A DNA stretch of 5,880 nucleotides from Thermoleophilia bacterium (GTDB taxonomy: Bacteria > Actinomycetota > Thermoleophilia > Gaiellales > JAICJC01), in the NCBI GenBank assembly GCA_025928435.1, contig JAICJM010000222.1, positions 1-5,880 on the forward strand, read 5' to 3'. Positions 1-5,880 of this stretch are shown here, piece by piece (within the stretch, counting starts at the first letter, position 1; every line of letters starts with the position of its first letter). The notes under the pieces are model-generated. The model saw only the letters and a program-made list of their open reading frames with translations. It was not told the origin of the DNA and ran no database searches. Both the position numbers and the translations under genes were made by a program.

Positions 1-13
1 CAAGATCCTGTAA
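1..13 (+). CDS. 3' end of an upstream gene, probably rpsD (partial)
   Basis: Reading in the frame 2-4, 5-7, 8-10 gives Lys-Ile-Leu followed by a TAA stop at 11-13. Three codons cannot identify a protein. The argument is positional: in most bacteria, including actinobacteria, the gene immediately before rpoA is rpsD (ribosomal protein S4), and S4 commonly ends in a short basic/hydrophobic tail. The stop followed at once by GC-rich palindromic leader sequence fits a gene end. The triplets could also be chance. Confidence 0.35.
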
Positions 14-24
14 GAACCGGCGCC

Positions 25-48
25 GGCCCCGCGACGGGGCCTGGCCCC
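25..48 (+). promoter_or_regulatory. Two mutually exclusive GC hairpins in the rpoA leader
   Basis: Bases 25-31 (GGCCCCG) pair perfectly with 35-41 (CGGGGCC) around a CGA loop, giving a 7-bp stem. Bases 36-41 (GGGGCC) can instead pair with 43-48 (GGCCCC), so the two stems share the 36-41 strand and cannot coexist. There is no T tract after either stem, so a classical intrinsic terminator is not shown. A processing site, an attenuator-like switch between the upstream gene and rpoA, or simple GC-rich spacer are all possible. The pairing is visible; a function is inference. Confidence 0.35.
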
Positions 49-62
49 ATTATGAGACCAAA

Positions 63-67
63 AGAGG
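63..67 (+). promoter_or_regulatory. Ribosome binding site of rpoA
   Basis: AGAGG lies nine bases before the TTG at 77, which is good Shine-Dalgarno spacing. It supports TTG as the start. The reading frame is closed by a TGA at 53-55, and no ATG or GTG lies in frame between that stop and position 77. Confidence 0.6.
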
Positions 68-76
68 CGAGACCAA

Positions 77-1024
77 TTGCTTGAGATCATCCCGAAGATC
101 ACGTCCGAGGACGTCGGCGACACGCTTGGCACGTTCGTGGTCGAGCCCCTTGACCGGGGGTTCGGGTACACGTTCGGCAACAGCCTGAGGCGCGTGCTGC
201 TCTCGTCGCTCGAGGGCGCCGCCGTCACCTCGGTCAAGATCGAGGGCGTGGCCCACGAGTTCACGTCCGTTCCGGGCGTGCGCGAGGACGTGACGGACAT
301 CATCCTGAACCTGAAGGGCCTGATCTGCCGGCTCCACGGCGAGTCCGGCGAGGTCGAGGTGCAGGTGCAGAAGGACGGGGCGGGGACGGTCACCGCGGCC
401 GACATCGAGGCGCCGGCCGACCTCGAGGTGCTGAACCCCGACCTGGTCATCTGCCACCTGGCCGAGAAGGCCCGGTTCGAGATGACGCTGACCATCGCCC
501 GCGGCCGCGGCTACGTCGCCGCCGAGGGCAACAAGGGCCCGGAGACGACGATCGGGGTCATCCCGGTCGACTCGATCTTCTCGCCGGTGCGGCGGGTCGC
601 GTACGACGTCGACGCCGCGCGCGTCGGGCAGCGCACCGACTTCGACAAGCTGAAGCTCGAGGTCACGACCAACGGCTCGATGACGCCGAAGGACGCGATC
701 AAGGATGCGGCCGAGATCCTCATCCGCTACCTGTCGATCTTCACCGACATCGACGCCGCCGACCTGGCCCTGCGGCCGGACGGCGCCGCCCCCGAGGCGG
801 CCGCGCCGAGCGCTCACGGGATGGAGAACATCCTGATCGAGGAGCTCGAGCTGGGGGTGCGCTCCTACAACTGCCTGAAGCGGGTCGGCATCGAGACGAT
901 CGGCGACCTGATCTCCAAGAGCGAGGCCGAGCTGGCCGCGATCCCGAACTTCGGCAAGAAGTCGATCGAGGAGGTCAAGGAGACGCTGGCGGCCCACGCC
1001 CTCAACCTGAAGGGCTCCGAGTGA
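77..1024 (+). CDS. rpoA: DNA-directed RNA polymerase subunit alpha
   Basis: This 315-residue protein is the alpha subunit of RNA polymerase, whose dimer nucleates core assembly and whose C-terminal domain contacts promoter DNA and activators. The N-terminal domain spans about residues 1-228 and carries the signature [17 protein letters not shown] (28-44), the RDFDKL-type segment [10 protein letters not shown] (187-196) and FSPVRRVAY (168-176). A flexible Ala/Pro-rich linker (about 230-249) leads to the C-terminal domain (about 250-312). There VRSYNCLKR (261-269) aligns with the E. coli UP-element-binding region, so Arg262 corresponds to E. coli Arg265, and [11 protein letters not shown] (291-301) is the second DNA-contacting loop. 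Length is normal, but the acidic tail of Streptomyces/Mycobacterium alpha is absent. The start is TTG, preceded by AGAGG and bounded by an in-frame stop. The stop overlaps the rplQ start by four bases. The sequence is intact throughout. Confidence 0.98.
   Translation: MLEIIPKITSEDVGDTLGTFVVEPLDRGFGYTFGNSLRRVLLSSLEGAAVTSVKIEGVAHEFTSVPGVREDVTDIILNLKGLICRLHGESGEVEVQVQKDGAGTVTAADIEAPADLEVLNPDLVICHLAEKARFEMTLTIARGRGYVAAEGNKGPETTIGVIPVDSIFSPVRRVAYDVDAARVGQRTDFDKLKLEVTTNGSMTPKDAIKDAAEILIRYLSIFTDIDAADLALRPDGAAPEAAAPSAHGMENILIEELELGVRSYNCLKRVGIETIGDLISKSEAELAAIPNFGKKSIEEVKETLAAHALNLKGSE
1009..1014 (+). promoter_or_regulatory. Ribosome binding site of rplQ inside the end of rpoA
   Basis: GAAGGG lies six bases before the GTG at 1021, within the last codons of rpoA. 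Together with the GTGA stop/start overlap it supports the GTG start and suggests reinitiation by ribosomes finishing rpoA. Confidence 0.5.
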
Positions 1025-1395
1025 GGCACCGGCGCAAGGGCCGCAAGCTGGGGCGCGACGCGTCCCACCGCAAGGCGCTCTACGCCAACATGTGTGGGGC
1101 GCTGTTCGAGCACGGCCGAATCCAGACGACGGAGGCCAAGGCCAAGGAGCTGCGCCCGATCGCGGAGAAGCTGATCACGCTCGCGCGCAAGGACCCGATG
1201 AGCGTCGCCGCCCAGCGCCAGGCGGTGGCGTTCCTGCGCAGCAAGGACTCCGTCCACAACCTGTTCCACACGGTCGGGCCGCGCTTCACGGAGCGGCCCG
1301 GCGGGTACACGCGCATCGTCAAGCTCGGCCCGCGCCTGGGCGACGCCGCCCCCATGGCGTACATCGAGCTCGTCGACCACGAGCCTGCTCGCTAG
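1021..1395 (+). CDS. rplQ: 50S ribosomal protein L17 (bL17)
   Basis: This 124-residue protein is bL17, a component of the large ribosomal subunit. The N-terminus [20 protein letters not shown] is the very basic, rRNA-binding family signature. It is followed by [23 protein letters not shown] (35-57, near-universal ITTTxxKAKELR...LITLA pattern), [20 protein letters not shown] (86-105) and the terminal block [13 protein letters not shown]. Length matches short bacterial L17 without the C-terminal extensions of some actinobacteria. The start is GTG, overlapping the rpoA stop (GTGA), so translation is probably coupled to rpoA. That order, rpoA-rplQ, is the conserved end of the alpha operon. No defect is seen. 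The stop is TAG at 1393-1395, 15 bases before truA. Confidence 0.98.
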   Translation: MRHRRKGRKLGRDASHRKALYANMCGALFEHGRIQTTEAKAKELRPIAEKLITLARKDPMSVAAQRQAVAFLRSKDSVHNLFHTVGPRFTERPGGYTRIVKLGPRLGDAAPMAYIELVDHEPAR

Positions 1396-1410
1396 CACCG
1401 CCGTTCGCCG

Positions 1411-2109
1411 GTGCCCACCTACCGGCTGACCGTCGCCTACGACGGCACCGACTTCCACGGGTGGGCGCCGCAGCCGGGCCTGCGGACGGTCGCGGGCGAC
1501 CTGGCCGCCGCCCTCGCCGTCGACCCGGGGGCCCTCACGGTCGCCGGGCGCACCGACGCGGGCGTGCACGCCGAGGCCAATGTCGTCTCACTCGACGCCC
1601 CCCGGCTCGCGCCCGTGCGGGCCGTGAACCGCCGCCTCCCCGTCGACATCGCGCTGCTCGCGGCCGAGCGGGCGGACGGATTCGACGCCCGCGCCGACGC
1701 GCGCTCGCGCAGCTACGTCTACCGGCTGCTGCTGGCCGAGCGGCCCGACCCGTTCCGCGCCCGGTACGAGCTGCACCACCCGCGGCCAATCGACGAGGAT
1801 GCGCTCGTGGCATGTGCCGCCGTCATCGTCGGGCAGCACGACTTCCGCGCGTTCACGCCGACCGAGACGGACCACGTCTTCTTCGACCGCACCGTGCTCG
1901 CCGCCGCCTGGCGCAGCGAGGGCGAGCGGCTCGAGTTCCGCCTGACGGCCGATGCGCTCCTGCGGCACATGGTGCGCGTGCTGGTGGGGACGATGCTGGA
2001 GCGGCCCGACCCCGAGCACCTGGCCGGGCTCTGCGCCGGCGCGCCCCGATCCGCCGCAGGCCGGACGGCCCCCCCGCACGGGCTCACGCTCGTCTCCGTC
2101 GCGTACTGA
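1411..2109 (+). CDS. truA: tRNA pseudouridine(38-40) synthase TruA
   Basis: This 232-residue enzyme isomerises uridine to pseudouridine at positions 38-40 of the tRNA anticodon stem-loop. Seen motifs: YDGTDFHGWAPQPGLRTVAGDL (10-31), the catalytic loop AGRTDAGVHA (45-54) with the nucleophile Asp49 (E. coli Asp60 equivalent), FDARADARSRSYVYRL (91-106), HDFRAFTP (143-150), FRLTADALLRHMVRVLVGTML (176-196) and the terminal AAGRTAPPHGLTLVSVAY. All family blocks are present in order. It is slightly shorter than the usual 245-270 residues, mainly from compact loops. The GTG at 1411 is the only usable start, because the rplQ TAG (1393-1395) lies in the same frame just upstream. No clear Shine-Dalgarno is visible in the 15-base gap, so translation probably depends on coupling to rplQ. 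It is the last gene of the rpoA-rplQ-truA block. Confidence 0.97.
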   Translation: MPTYRLTVAYDGTDFHGWAPQPGLRTVAGDLAAALAVDPGALTVAGRTDAGVHAEANVVSLDAPRLAPVRAVNRRLPVDIALLAAERADGFDARADARSRSYVYRLLLAERPDPFRARYELHHPRPIDEDALVACAAVIVGQHDFRAFTPTETDHVFFDRTVLAAAWRSEGERLEFRLTADALLRHMVRVLVGTMLERPDPEHLAGLCAGAPRSAAGRTAPPHGLTLVSVAY

Positions 2110-2140
2110 CGGCGAAATCCGAGGGGTATCCCTGACGCCG
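2110..2140 (+). terminator. Possible terminator hairpin after truA
   Basis: Directly after the truA stop, CGGCG (2110-2114) can pair with CGCCG (2136-2140). Inside it AGGG (2122-2125) pairs with CCCT (2130-2133) around a GTAT loop. A second weak stem follows: TGCCG 2141-2145 with CGGCA 2155-2159. No T run follows any of these, so they are only candidates for a U-tract-less terminator or mRNA 3' end. The location, between the end of the operon and a new promoter, is what makes termination plausible. Confidence 0.3.
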
Positions 2141-2172
2141 TGCCGTCCCGGCCCCGGCAGGCTGTGATCGTG

Positions 2173-2184
2173 GAGCCCGGGCTC
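2173..2184. promoter_or_regulatory. Perfect 12-bp palindrome abutting the -35 box (candidate operator)
   Basis: GAGCCCGGGCTC is a perfect 12-base inverted repeat with no spacer, and its last base touches the TTGACA at 2185. A dyad in this position is where many activators or repressors bind. In DNA this GC-rich, short perfect palindromes also arise by chance, so its role is inferred from position alone. Confidence 0.35.
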
Positions 2185-2213
2185 TTGACACCGGGGCATC
2201 ATCTCCATAGCAT
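2185..2213 (+). promoter_or_regulatory. Sigma70/SigA-type promoter for the DUF2339 gene
   Basis: A perfect -35 hexamer TTGACA (2185-2190) is separated by exactly 17 bases from TAGCAT (2208-2213), which matches TATAAT at four of six positions including the important first two and last T. The region is locally AT-richer than anything else in the window (ATATATAG follows at 2219-2226). Transcription would begin near 2220, giving a 5' untranslated region of about 40 bases before the ATG at 2262. It separates the membrane-protein gene from the truA operon. Confidence 0.65.
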
Positions 2214-2242
2214 GAGCGATATATAGCGTTCCTGCGATCATA

Positions 2243-2247
2243 CGAGG
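2243..2247 (+). promoter_or_regulatory. Weak ribosome binding site before the DUF2339 gene
   Basis: CGAGG lies 14 bases upstream of the ATG at 2262, longer than optimal, and a CGGG at 2249-2252 is closer. An in-frame TAG at 2253-2255 means no earlier start is possible. The coiled-coil heptads begin almost at once, so the ATG at 2262 is supported despite the weak site. Confidence 0.35.
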
Positions 2248-2261
2248 CCGGGTAGCCAACC

Positions 2262-5156
2262 ATGGAAGACCAGACACTGCGCATCGATGTCCAGCGCCTG
2301 ACGCGGCGGGTCGAGCAGCTCGAGCACGCCGTCGGCGAACTGCGGGGAACGACGGCCGCCGGCCCGCAGGCAACTCGTGAGCTGTGGGCCGAGGTCCCGG
2401 CCCGGCGCGCGGAGCCGTCCCGGCCCGCCGAGCCCCGGCCGGCCGCTCCCGCCCTGCCGCCGCGCCCGCCGCTTCCGCCCCCGCCGCCGCGCGAGCCCCG
2501 GGACTGGGGTGCGCTGGCCGCGCGCGTGTTCACCGCGCGCACGCTGGCCTGGGCGGGCGGGCTCGCCACCGTCCTCGGCATCGTGCTCCTCTTCGTGATG
2601 GCCGCGAGCCGCGGCTGGGTGACGCCGCCGATGCGCGTCGGGATCGGGGTCTTCGTCTCGATCGCCCTGCTGGTCGCGGCCCTCGACCTCGACCGGCGAT
2701 CCTGGCGGGCCGACGCGATCCTAGCTGCCGCAGGCGCCGGCGTCGCCGGCCTCTACGCCAGCCTGTGGGCGTCGACGTGGCTGTACCACCTGCTCTCCGG
2801 CGCGGTCGCATCGCCGCTCGCCGCGCTGATCGCTGCGACCGCCGTGGTGGTCGCCATCCGGATCCGGCAGGAGCCGCTGGCCGTCTTCGGCGTCTCCGGC
2901 GCCATGGTCGCACCGGTCCTCGTCAGCCTCGACGTGACCGCGGCCGGCCTGCTCTTCGCCGCCGTGATGATGGCCGCCGTCCTGCCGCTGTACGCGCGTC
3001 TGCGATGGTCGTGGCTCATGCTGGTATCCGCGCTGATCGGGTTCGGCGAATCGCTCGCCCTCCTCGACGTCTCGGCGGTTCACATCGGGTTCGGGCTTCC
3101 GGTGGTGGCGGTCGCGGCCGTCGCGTCGCTCCTCGCCGCCGCCGGCCTGCTGGTCGAGCTGCTGCCCGCCCGTGGCCGCCGCCTGACCTGGCTCGGCGGC
3201 CAGATCGTCTCGGCCGGGTTCACGCTGTCGATGGCGGACGCGTTCCTGTTCGGCGGCCTGCGGCCGGCGCACGGCCACTCGCTGGCCGGCCTCGCCCTGG
3301 TCGGCGTCGCGCTCGTCTGGGCGCTGCTCGCCTGCGTGCCGGCACTCGTGCGCCGGCCGCACGCCGACCTCGCCGACCTGCTGGCGGCGTTCGCCCTCGC
3401 CGCCGCCGCGACCGCGACGGGCCTGCTGGCCGGCGGCCCTGCGCTCGTGTGCGCGTGGGCAGCCGAGTCCCTGGCCCTGGTCGGCGTCGCCGAGCGCGTC
3501 GCCCGCCGCAGCGGGGTGCGCCGGATCCGCCTGACCGCGTCGGCCGGGGTCTACGTCGCCCTGGCGGTGGCCGCCGCCTACATCCAGGTGCAGCCGACGC
3601 CGGCACACCTGCCGCAGATCGGCGCGGGCTCGTGGCAGGGCTCGATCGCCCTGGCCGCCGTCACCCTTGCCGGCATCGGCTTCTGCGTCGGGCTGCGTTG
3701 GCTGCAGCGGCCCGAGCGCGACGCCGCCTGGGCCGTCCCGGCCGTCGCCCTGGGCTACCTGCCCGCGTGGGCGCTCACACCGGAATGGGCTGTCGCCGCG
3801 TACGCCGGGATGGCCGCGGCGCTGCTCCTCTACCGCCGCTCGCCGGCGATGGTGTCGTGGCTCGGCGACGAGGTCGCGATCGCGATCGGCGCCGCGTGGT
3901 GGCTCGCGGGCGCGGGTGTCGCGCTGGCGCTGACCGCCCCGGCGGACGACCTCGTGCAGGCGGCCTGGGTCGGGCTCGGAGCCCGCCACGGGCTCGCCGA
4001 CCTCGCCGCTCTTGGCGTCTCGGCCGGGATCCTGGCCTGGTCGGTGCGCCGGCCGGTGCGGCCCTACGCCGATCTCGTGGCGCTGCTGCCCGTGGCCGTG
4101 GCGGGCTACGCCGTCGCCGAGGCGCTGGCCGCCCCGTACGCGATGTGGGCGTGGCTCGGGCTGGCCGGCGCGCTCGCCGCCCTGGTGCACGTCCCGGCGC
4201 TCCGGCGCCGCGTCGGCGCCCCCGGGCTCACGCTCGGGAGCGCGGGTCTGCTGGTGCTCGGCCTCGTGACAGCCTGGGCGCACGACGACTCGCTGCGCGC
4301 CGTCTCCGTCCACGGGACGACGGCCGGGTGGGAGAGCATCGCGATCGGGGCAGGCGCCGCGTTCGTCCTGGCCACCGCGCTGCTCGACCCGCGCCGGCGC
4401 ACGCTCGCGCTCGTCCCGCCGCTGCTCCTGGCCGGACAGCTGGCGGCGATGTCCCTGCCCGGCCAGTACCCGCTCGTGGCCGCTGCGGCGCTCGTGGCCC
4501 TCGCCGAGGCCGCCACGGTGGTCTGGCCGCGGCCGCTCCCCGGCAGGCTCGATCGCGCCGTCCTCGGCCGGATCGGCGTCGCGGGCGCGGTCGCGACGGC
4601 CGGAGCCGTGCTCGTGGCCTACGAGACCCCGCGGATGCTTTTCCACACGTCGCACACCCCGGCGGCCGGCCTGGCCGCGGCGGCGGCCGCGTCCGTCGCC
4701 CTCATCCTGGCCGCGCTGACGGCGCGGGCCGTCCCGGGCCCGAGCGTGCGCGGGCTGGACGCTCGGACCGCCCTCACCTACCTGGCGGGCGCGGGGCTGC
4801 TGTGGACGCTTGCGGCGGCCATACTCGGCGCCTTCCAGCTGCGCGTCGACGGCGCCGTCGTCACGGCGGTGCACGACGGCTTCCAGCAGGGCCACGTGGC
4901 CGTGTCGGTGGCGTGGGTGATGGTCGGCCTCGGCCTCGTCGTGGCGTCGCTTCGCAGCCGCCACCGCGGCCTGTTGCGGGCCGGCGGGATCGCCCTGCTC
5001 TTCGTCGCGCTGGGCAAGCTCTTCCTGTTCGACCTGGCGTTCCTGACGGCGATGGCCCGGGCGGTGTCGTTCATCGTCACCGGTTCCGTGCTGCTCCTGG
5101 CCGCGCTGCTGCTGCAGCGGTTCGGCTACAGCACGCGGGCGCCGGCGTCGTCGTAG
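2262..5156 (+). CDS. DUF2339-family large polytopic membrane protein
   Basis: The product is 964 residues and I assign it to the DUF2339 family (Pfam PF10101), for which I know no established biochemical function. Residues 6-27 form a short coiled coil with clean a/d spacing (L6, V10, L13, V17, L20, V24, L27). Residues about 46-80 are a proline/arginine-rich linker including five consecutive prolines (72-76). From residue 94 to 951 the protein is almost continuous hydrophobic segments, roughly 28 membrane helices by eye. Family-like landmarks are the first helix with the GWVTPPMRVGIG turn (94-130), FGVSGAMVAPVLVSLD (209-224), WAAESLALVGV (399-409), and the C-terminal block GHVAVSVAWVMVGLGLVVASLR...LFVALGKLFLFDLAFLTAMARAVSFIVTGSVLL (877-945). 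It should sit in the cytoplasmic membrane with the coiled coil likely cytoplasmic. It has its own promoter and is not an obvious operon partner of truA. Its 3' end overlaps the convergent acetyltransferase gene by 31 bases. The family call is from remembered sequence patterns. Confidence 0.85.
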   Translation: MEDQTLRIDVQRLTRRVEQLEHAVGELRGTTAAGPQATRELWAEVPARRAEPSRPAEPRPAAPALPPRPPLPPPPPREPRDWGALAARVFTARTLAWAGGLATVLGIVLLFVMAASRGWVTPPMRVGIGVFVSIALLVAALDLDRRSWRADAILAAAGAGVAGLYASLWASTWLYHLLSGAVASPLAALIAATAVVVAIRIRQEPLAVFGVSGAMVAPVLVSLDVTAAGLLFAAVMMAAVLPLYARLRWSWLMLVSALIGFGESLALLDVSAVHIGFGLPVVAVAAVASLLAAAGLLVELLPARGRRLTWLGGQIVSAGFTLSMADAFLFGGLRPAHGHSLAGLALVGVALVWALLACVPALVRRPHADLADLLAAFALAAAATATGLLAGGPALVCAWAAESLALVGVAERVARRSGVRRIRLTASAGVYVALAVAAAYIQVQPTPAHLPQIGAGSWQGSIALAAVTLAGIGFCVGLRWLQRPERDAAWAVPAVALGYLPAWALTPEWAVAAYAGMAAALLLYRRSPAMVSWLGDEVAIAIGAAWWLAGAGVALALTAPADDLVQAAWVGLGARHGLADLAALGVSAGILAWSVRRPVRPYADLVALLPVAVAGYAVAEALAAPYAMWAWLGLAGALAALVHVPALRRRVGAPGLTLGSAGLLVLGLVTAWAHDDSLRAVSVHGTTAGWESIAIGAGAAFVLATALLDPRRRTLALVPPLLLAGQLAAMSLPGQYPLVAAAALVALAEAATVVWPRPLPGRLDRAVLGRIGVAGAVATAGAVLVAYETPRMLFHTSHTPAAGLAAAAAASVALILAALTARAVPGPSVRGLDARTALTYLAGAGLLWTLAAAILGAFQLRVDGAVVTAVHDGFQQGHVAVSVAWVMVGLGLVVASLRSRHRGLLRAGGIALLFVALGKLFLFDLAFLTAMARAVSFIVTGSVLLLAALLLQRFGYSTRAPASS

Positions 5157-5725
5157 GCCTGGACGGCGGCGTTTGCCGCGGGTGACCCGGGATAGGCGTC
5201 ACGGGGCATCCGGAACACGAGGTGGCCGTTGCCGTCGAAGCCGTCGGCCAGGTCGTAGCCGAGGCGGCGGGGGATGGCCGCGCTGCGGTGGTTGGCGGGG
5301 TCGCAGTGGATCTCCATCCGCTCGACGTCGTCCACCTCGAACGCGATCCGCGTGAGCGCGGCGGTCGACTCGCTGCCCAGGCCGCGGCCGGCCGCGTCGG
5401 CGCGGATCCAGTAGCCGATCTCGCGCGCGTTCCCGTCGAGCCGCGGGTGCAGCCCGGTGCTGCCGACGACCCGGCGCTCGTCGGGCTCGAAGATGCCGTA
5501 CACGGCGTCGTCGCCGCGGGCGAAGTCCTCGGCGAACCGGGCCAGGAGCTGCCGCTTCTGCTCGAGCGTGGACGGCTCCGACTCGGCCCACGGCATCCAC
5601 GGCCGCAGGTGGTCGAGGCTGGTGTCGATGGCGTCCTTCATGAGCCCCGCGTCCGCGGGATCCCAGCACCGCAGCACGAGCCGCGCCGTCTCGATCCGGA
5701 ACGCCTTGCTGCCGCGGAACTGCAT
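5126..5725 (-). CDS. GNAT-family N-acetyltransferase, RimJ/RimL-like
   Basis: This 199-residue protein resembles the RimJ/RimL-type GNAT enzymes that transfer an acetyl group from acetyl-CoA to an amine, often a protein N-terminus; its substrate cannot be told from sequence. Seen: the opening strand ETARLVLRCWDPADA (12-26), YGIFEPDERRVVGSTGLHP (76-94), the acetyl-CoA-binding motif A region EIGYWIRADAAGRGLGSESTAAL (102-124) with the GRGLGS phosphate loop (113-118), and motif B MEIHCDPANHRSAAIPRRLGY (137-157), which replaces the usual N-x-x-S with NHRS. The fold should end near FRMPRDAY (171-178), leaving a tail of about 21 residues. The last nine residues and the stop lie inside the overlap with the opposite-strand membrane-protein gene. 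The start is the ATG at 5725-5723; an in-frame TAG four codons upstream excludes an earlier one. No strong Shine-Dalgarno is visible. Confidence 0.9.
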   Translation of the reverse strand: MQFRGSKAFRIETARLVLRCWDPADAGLMKDAIDTSLDHLRPWMPWAESEPSTLEQKRQLLARFAEDFARGDDAVYGIFEPDERRVVGSTGLHPRLDGNAREIGYWIRADAAGRGLGSESTAALTRIAFEVDDVERMEIHCDPANHRSAAIPRRLGYDLADGFDGNGHLVFRMPRDAYPGSPAANAAVQAYDDAGARVL

Positions 5726-5756
5726 TCGTTCAGGCTAGACCGAAGTTCCGGCTGTA

Positions 5757-5790
5757 GGTGAGCGCGGTTGTGTGTTGGTGAGCGGGATTG
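5757..5790. repeat. Imperfect direct repeat, 14 bases, 20-base period
   Basis: GGTGAGCGCGGTTG (5757-5770) recurs as GGTGAGCGGGATTG (5777-5790) with 12 of 14 bases identical and exactly 20 bases between starts, about two helical turns. It lies in the gap upstream of the acetyltransferase and downstream of the next minus-strand gene. Such spacing can mark paired regulator half-sites, but two copies are also within reach of chance. The rest of the 93-base gap (5726-5818) shows no convincing promoter. A 4-bp stem, GCCG/CGGC at 5801-5812, is too weak to call a terminator. Confidence 0.4.
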
Positions 5791-5818
5791 AGGCTGGTTT
5801 GCCGTGTCCGGCTCGTGG

Positions 5819-5880
5819 CTACTGGATGGTGATCGTCTCGGCGAGGTCGAGCGCGTGCGCCTGCAGCGGCGTGGGTGTGG
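5819..5880 (-). CDS. 3' end of an unidentified minus-strand gene (partial)
   Basis: On the minus strand an open frame enters from the window edge and ends at a TAG (complement of 5819-5821). The visible 19 residues read TPTPLQAHALDLAETITIQ. All but one third codon position is G or C and the residue mix is protein-like, whereas the competing plus-strand frame from ATG 5826 is rich in Cys, Ser and Gly. No family can be recognised from so short a tail. It would lie 93 bases upstream of the acetyltransferase in the same orientation, so cotranscription is possible. Confidence 0.4.
   Translation of the reverse strand, partial: TPTPLQAHALDLAETITIQ

Noticed and set aside
48..53. CATTAT as a possible -10 box for an rpoA promoter
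   Set aside because: No -35-like hexamer exists at the right distance upstream, where the sequence is GGCCCC-type hairpin. rpoA is normally cotranscribed with upstream ribosomal genes.
52..84. Ten-codon ORF ([10 protein letters not shown]) from ATG 52, overlapping the rpoA TTG start, as a possible leader peptide
   Set aside because: There is no Shine-Dalgarno before ATG 52, and it is short enough to be chance. The AGAGG at 63-67 is better placed for the TTG at 77.
50..997. Long minus-strand open frame antisense to rpoA
   Set aside because: The sense strand is unmistakable rpoA; the antisense product is Arg/Asp/Val/Leu low-complexity without motifs.
1092..2135. Plus-strand open frame running through rplQ and truA
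   Set aside because: It crosses two certain genes in another frame and translates to Arg/Ala/Pro-rich low complexity.
2721..4964. Very long minus-strand open frame (747 codons) antisense to the DUF2339 gene
   Set aside because: Its translation is a low-complexity Arg/Gly/Asp/His/Gln-rich string with no domain, as expected from the opposite strand of a GC-rich gene where stop codons are rare. The sense frame encodes coherent membrane helices.
2384..5185. Second long plus-strand open frame (933 codons) overlapping the DUF2339 gene
   Set aside because: Extreme Arg/Ala/Gly/Pro composition with no recognisable fold. It is a frame shadow of the real gene.
5801..5812. GCCG-TGTC-CGGC stem as a terminator of the partial minus-strand gene
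   Set aside because: It has only four base pairs and no T tract on either strand, which is commonplace in DNA of this composition.
5826..5880. Plus-strand open frame starting at ATG 5826 and running off the window
   Set aside because: Its translation is rich in Cys/Ser/Gly/Val, and no ribosome binding site precedes it. The minus-strand frame ending at 5819 gives a more protein-like reading.

Overview
This is a very GC-rich bacterial chromosomal window. Nearly every third codon position is G or C, and three of the four plus-strand genes lack ATG starts (TTG, GTG, GTG). The gene order rpoA-rplQ-truA is the 3' end of the conserved ribosomal-protein/RNA-polymerase alpha cluster (S13-S11-S4-alpha-L17-TruA). 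The alpha subunit is actinobacterial in style ([20 protein letters not shown]) but lacks the long acidic C-terminal tail of Streptomyces and Mycobacterium alpha. A deep-branching high-GC lineage such as Thermoleophilia (Gaiellales/Solirubrobacterales-like) is therefore a reasonable guess, but it is an inference from memory and not a database placement.

Layout: positions 1-13 hold what looks like the last codons of an upstream gene, by synteny probably rpsD. Positions 14-76 are a short GC-rich leader with two mutually exclusive hairpins and an AGAGG ribosome binding site. rpoA (77-1024) overlaps rplQ (1021-1395) by four bases (GTGA), and truA (1411-2109) follows 15 bases later. The three form one translationally coupled housekeeping block: an RNA polymerase subunit, a large-subunit ribosomal protein and a tRNA pseudouridine synthase. 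The 152-base gap 2110-2261 contains weak hairpins after truA, then a strong sigma70-type promoter (TTGACA, 17-base spacer, TAGCAT). A perfect 12-base palindrome abuts its -35 box. This promoter should drive a separate transcript for a 964-residue DUF2339-type polytopic membrane protein (2262-5156).

On the minus strand, a RimJ/RimL-like GNAT acetyltransferase (5725-5126) converges on the membrane-protein gene, and the two coding regions overlap tail to tail by 31 bases. Upstream of it are a 93-base gap with a 20-base-period imperfect direct repeat and the 3' end of another minus-strand gene of unknown function, cut by the window edge.

Overall this is mostly ordinary core genome. I see no mobile element, CRISPR array, tRNA or rRNA, and no convincing undescribed multi-gene system. 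The least explained items are the large DUF2339 membrane protein, its promoter/palindrome, and the overlapping convergent gene ends.
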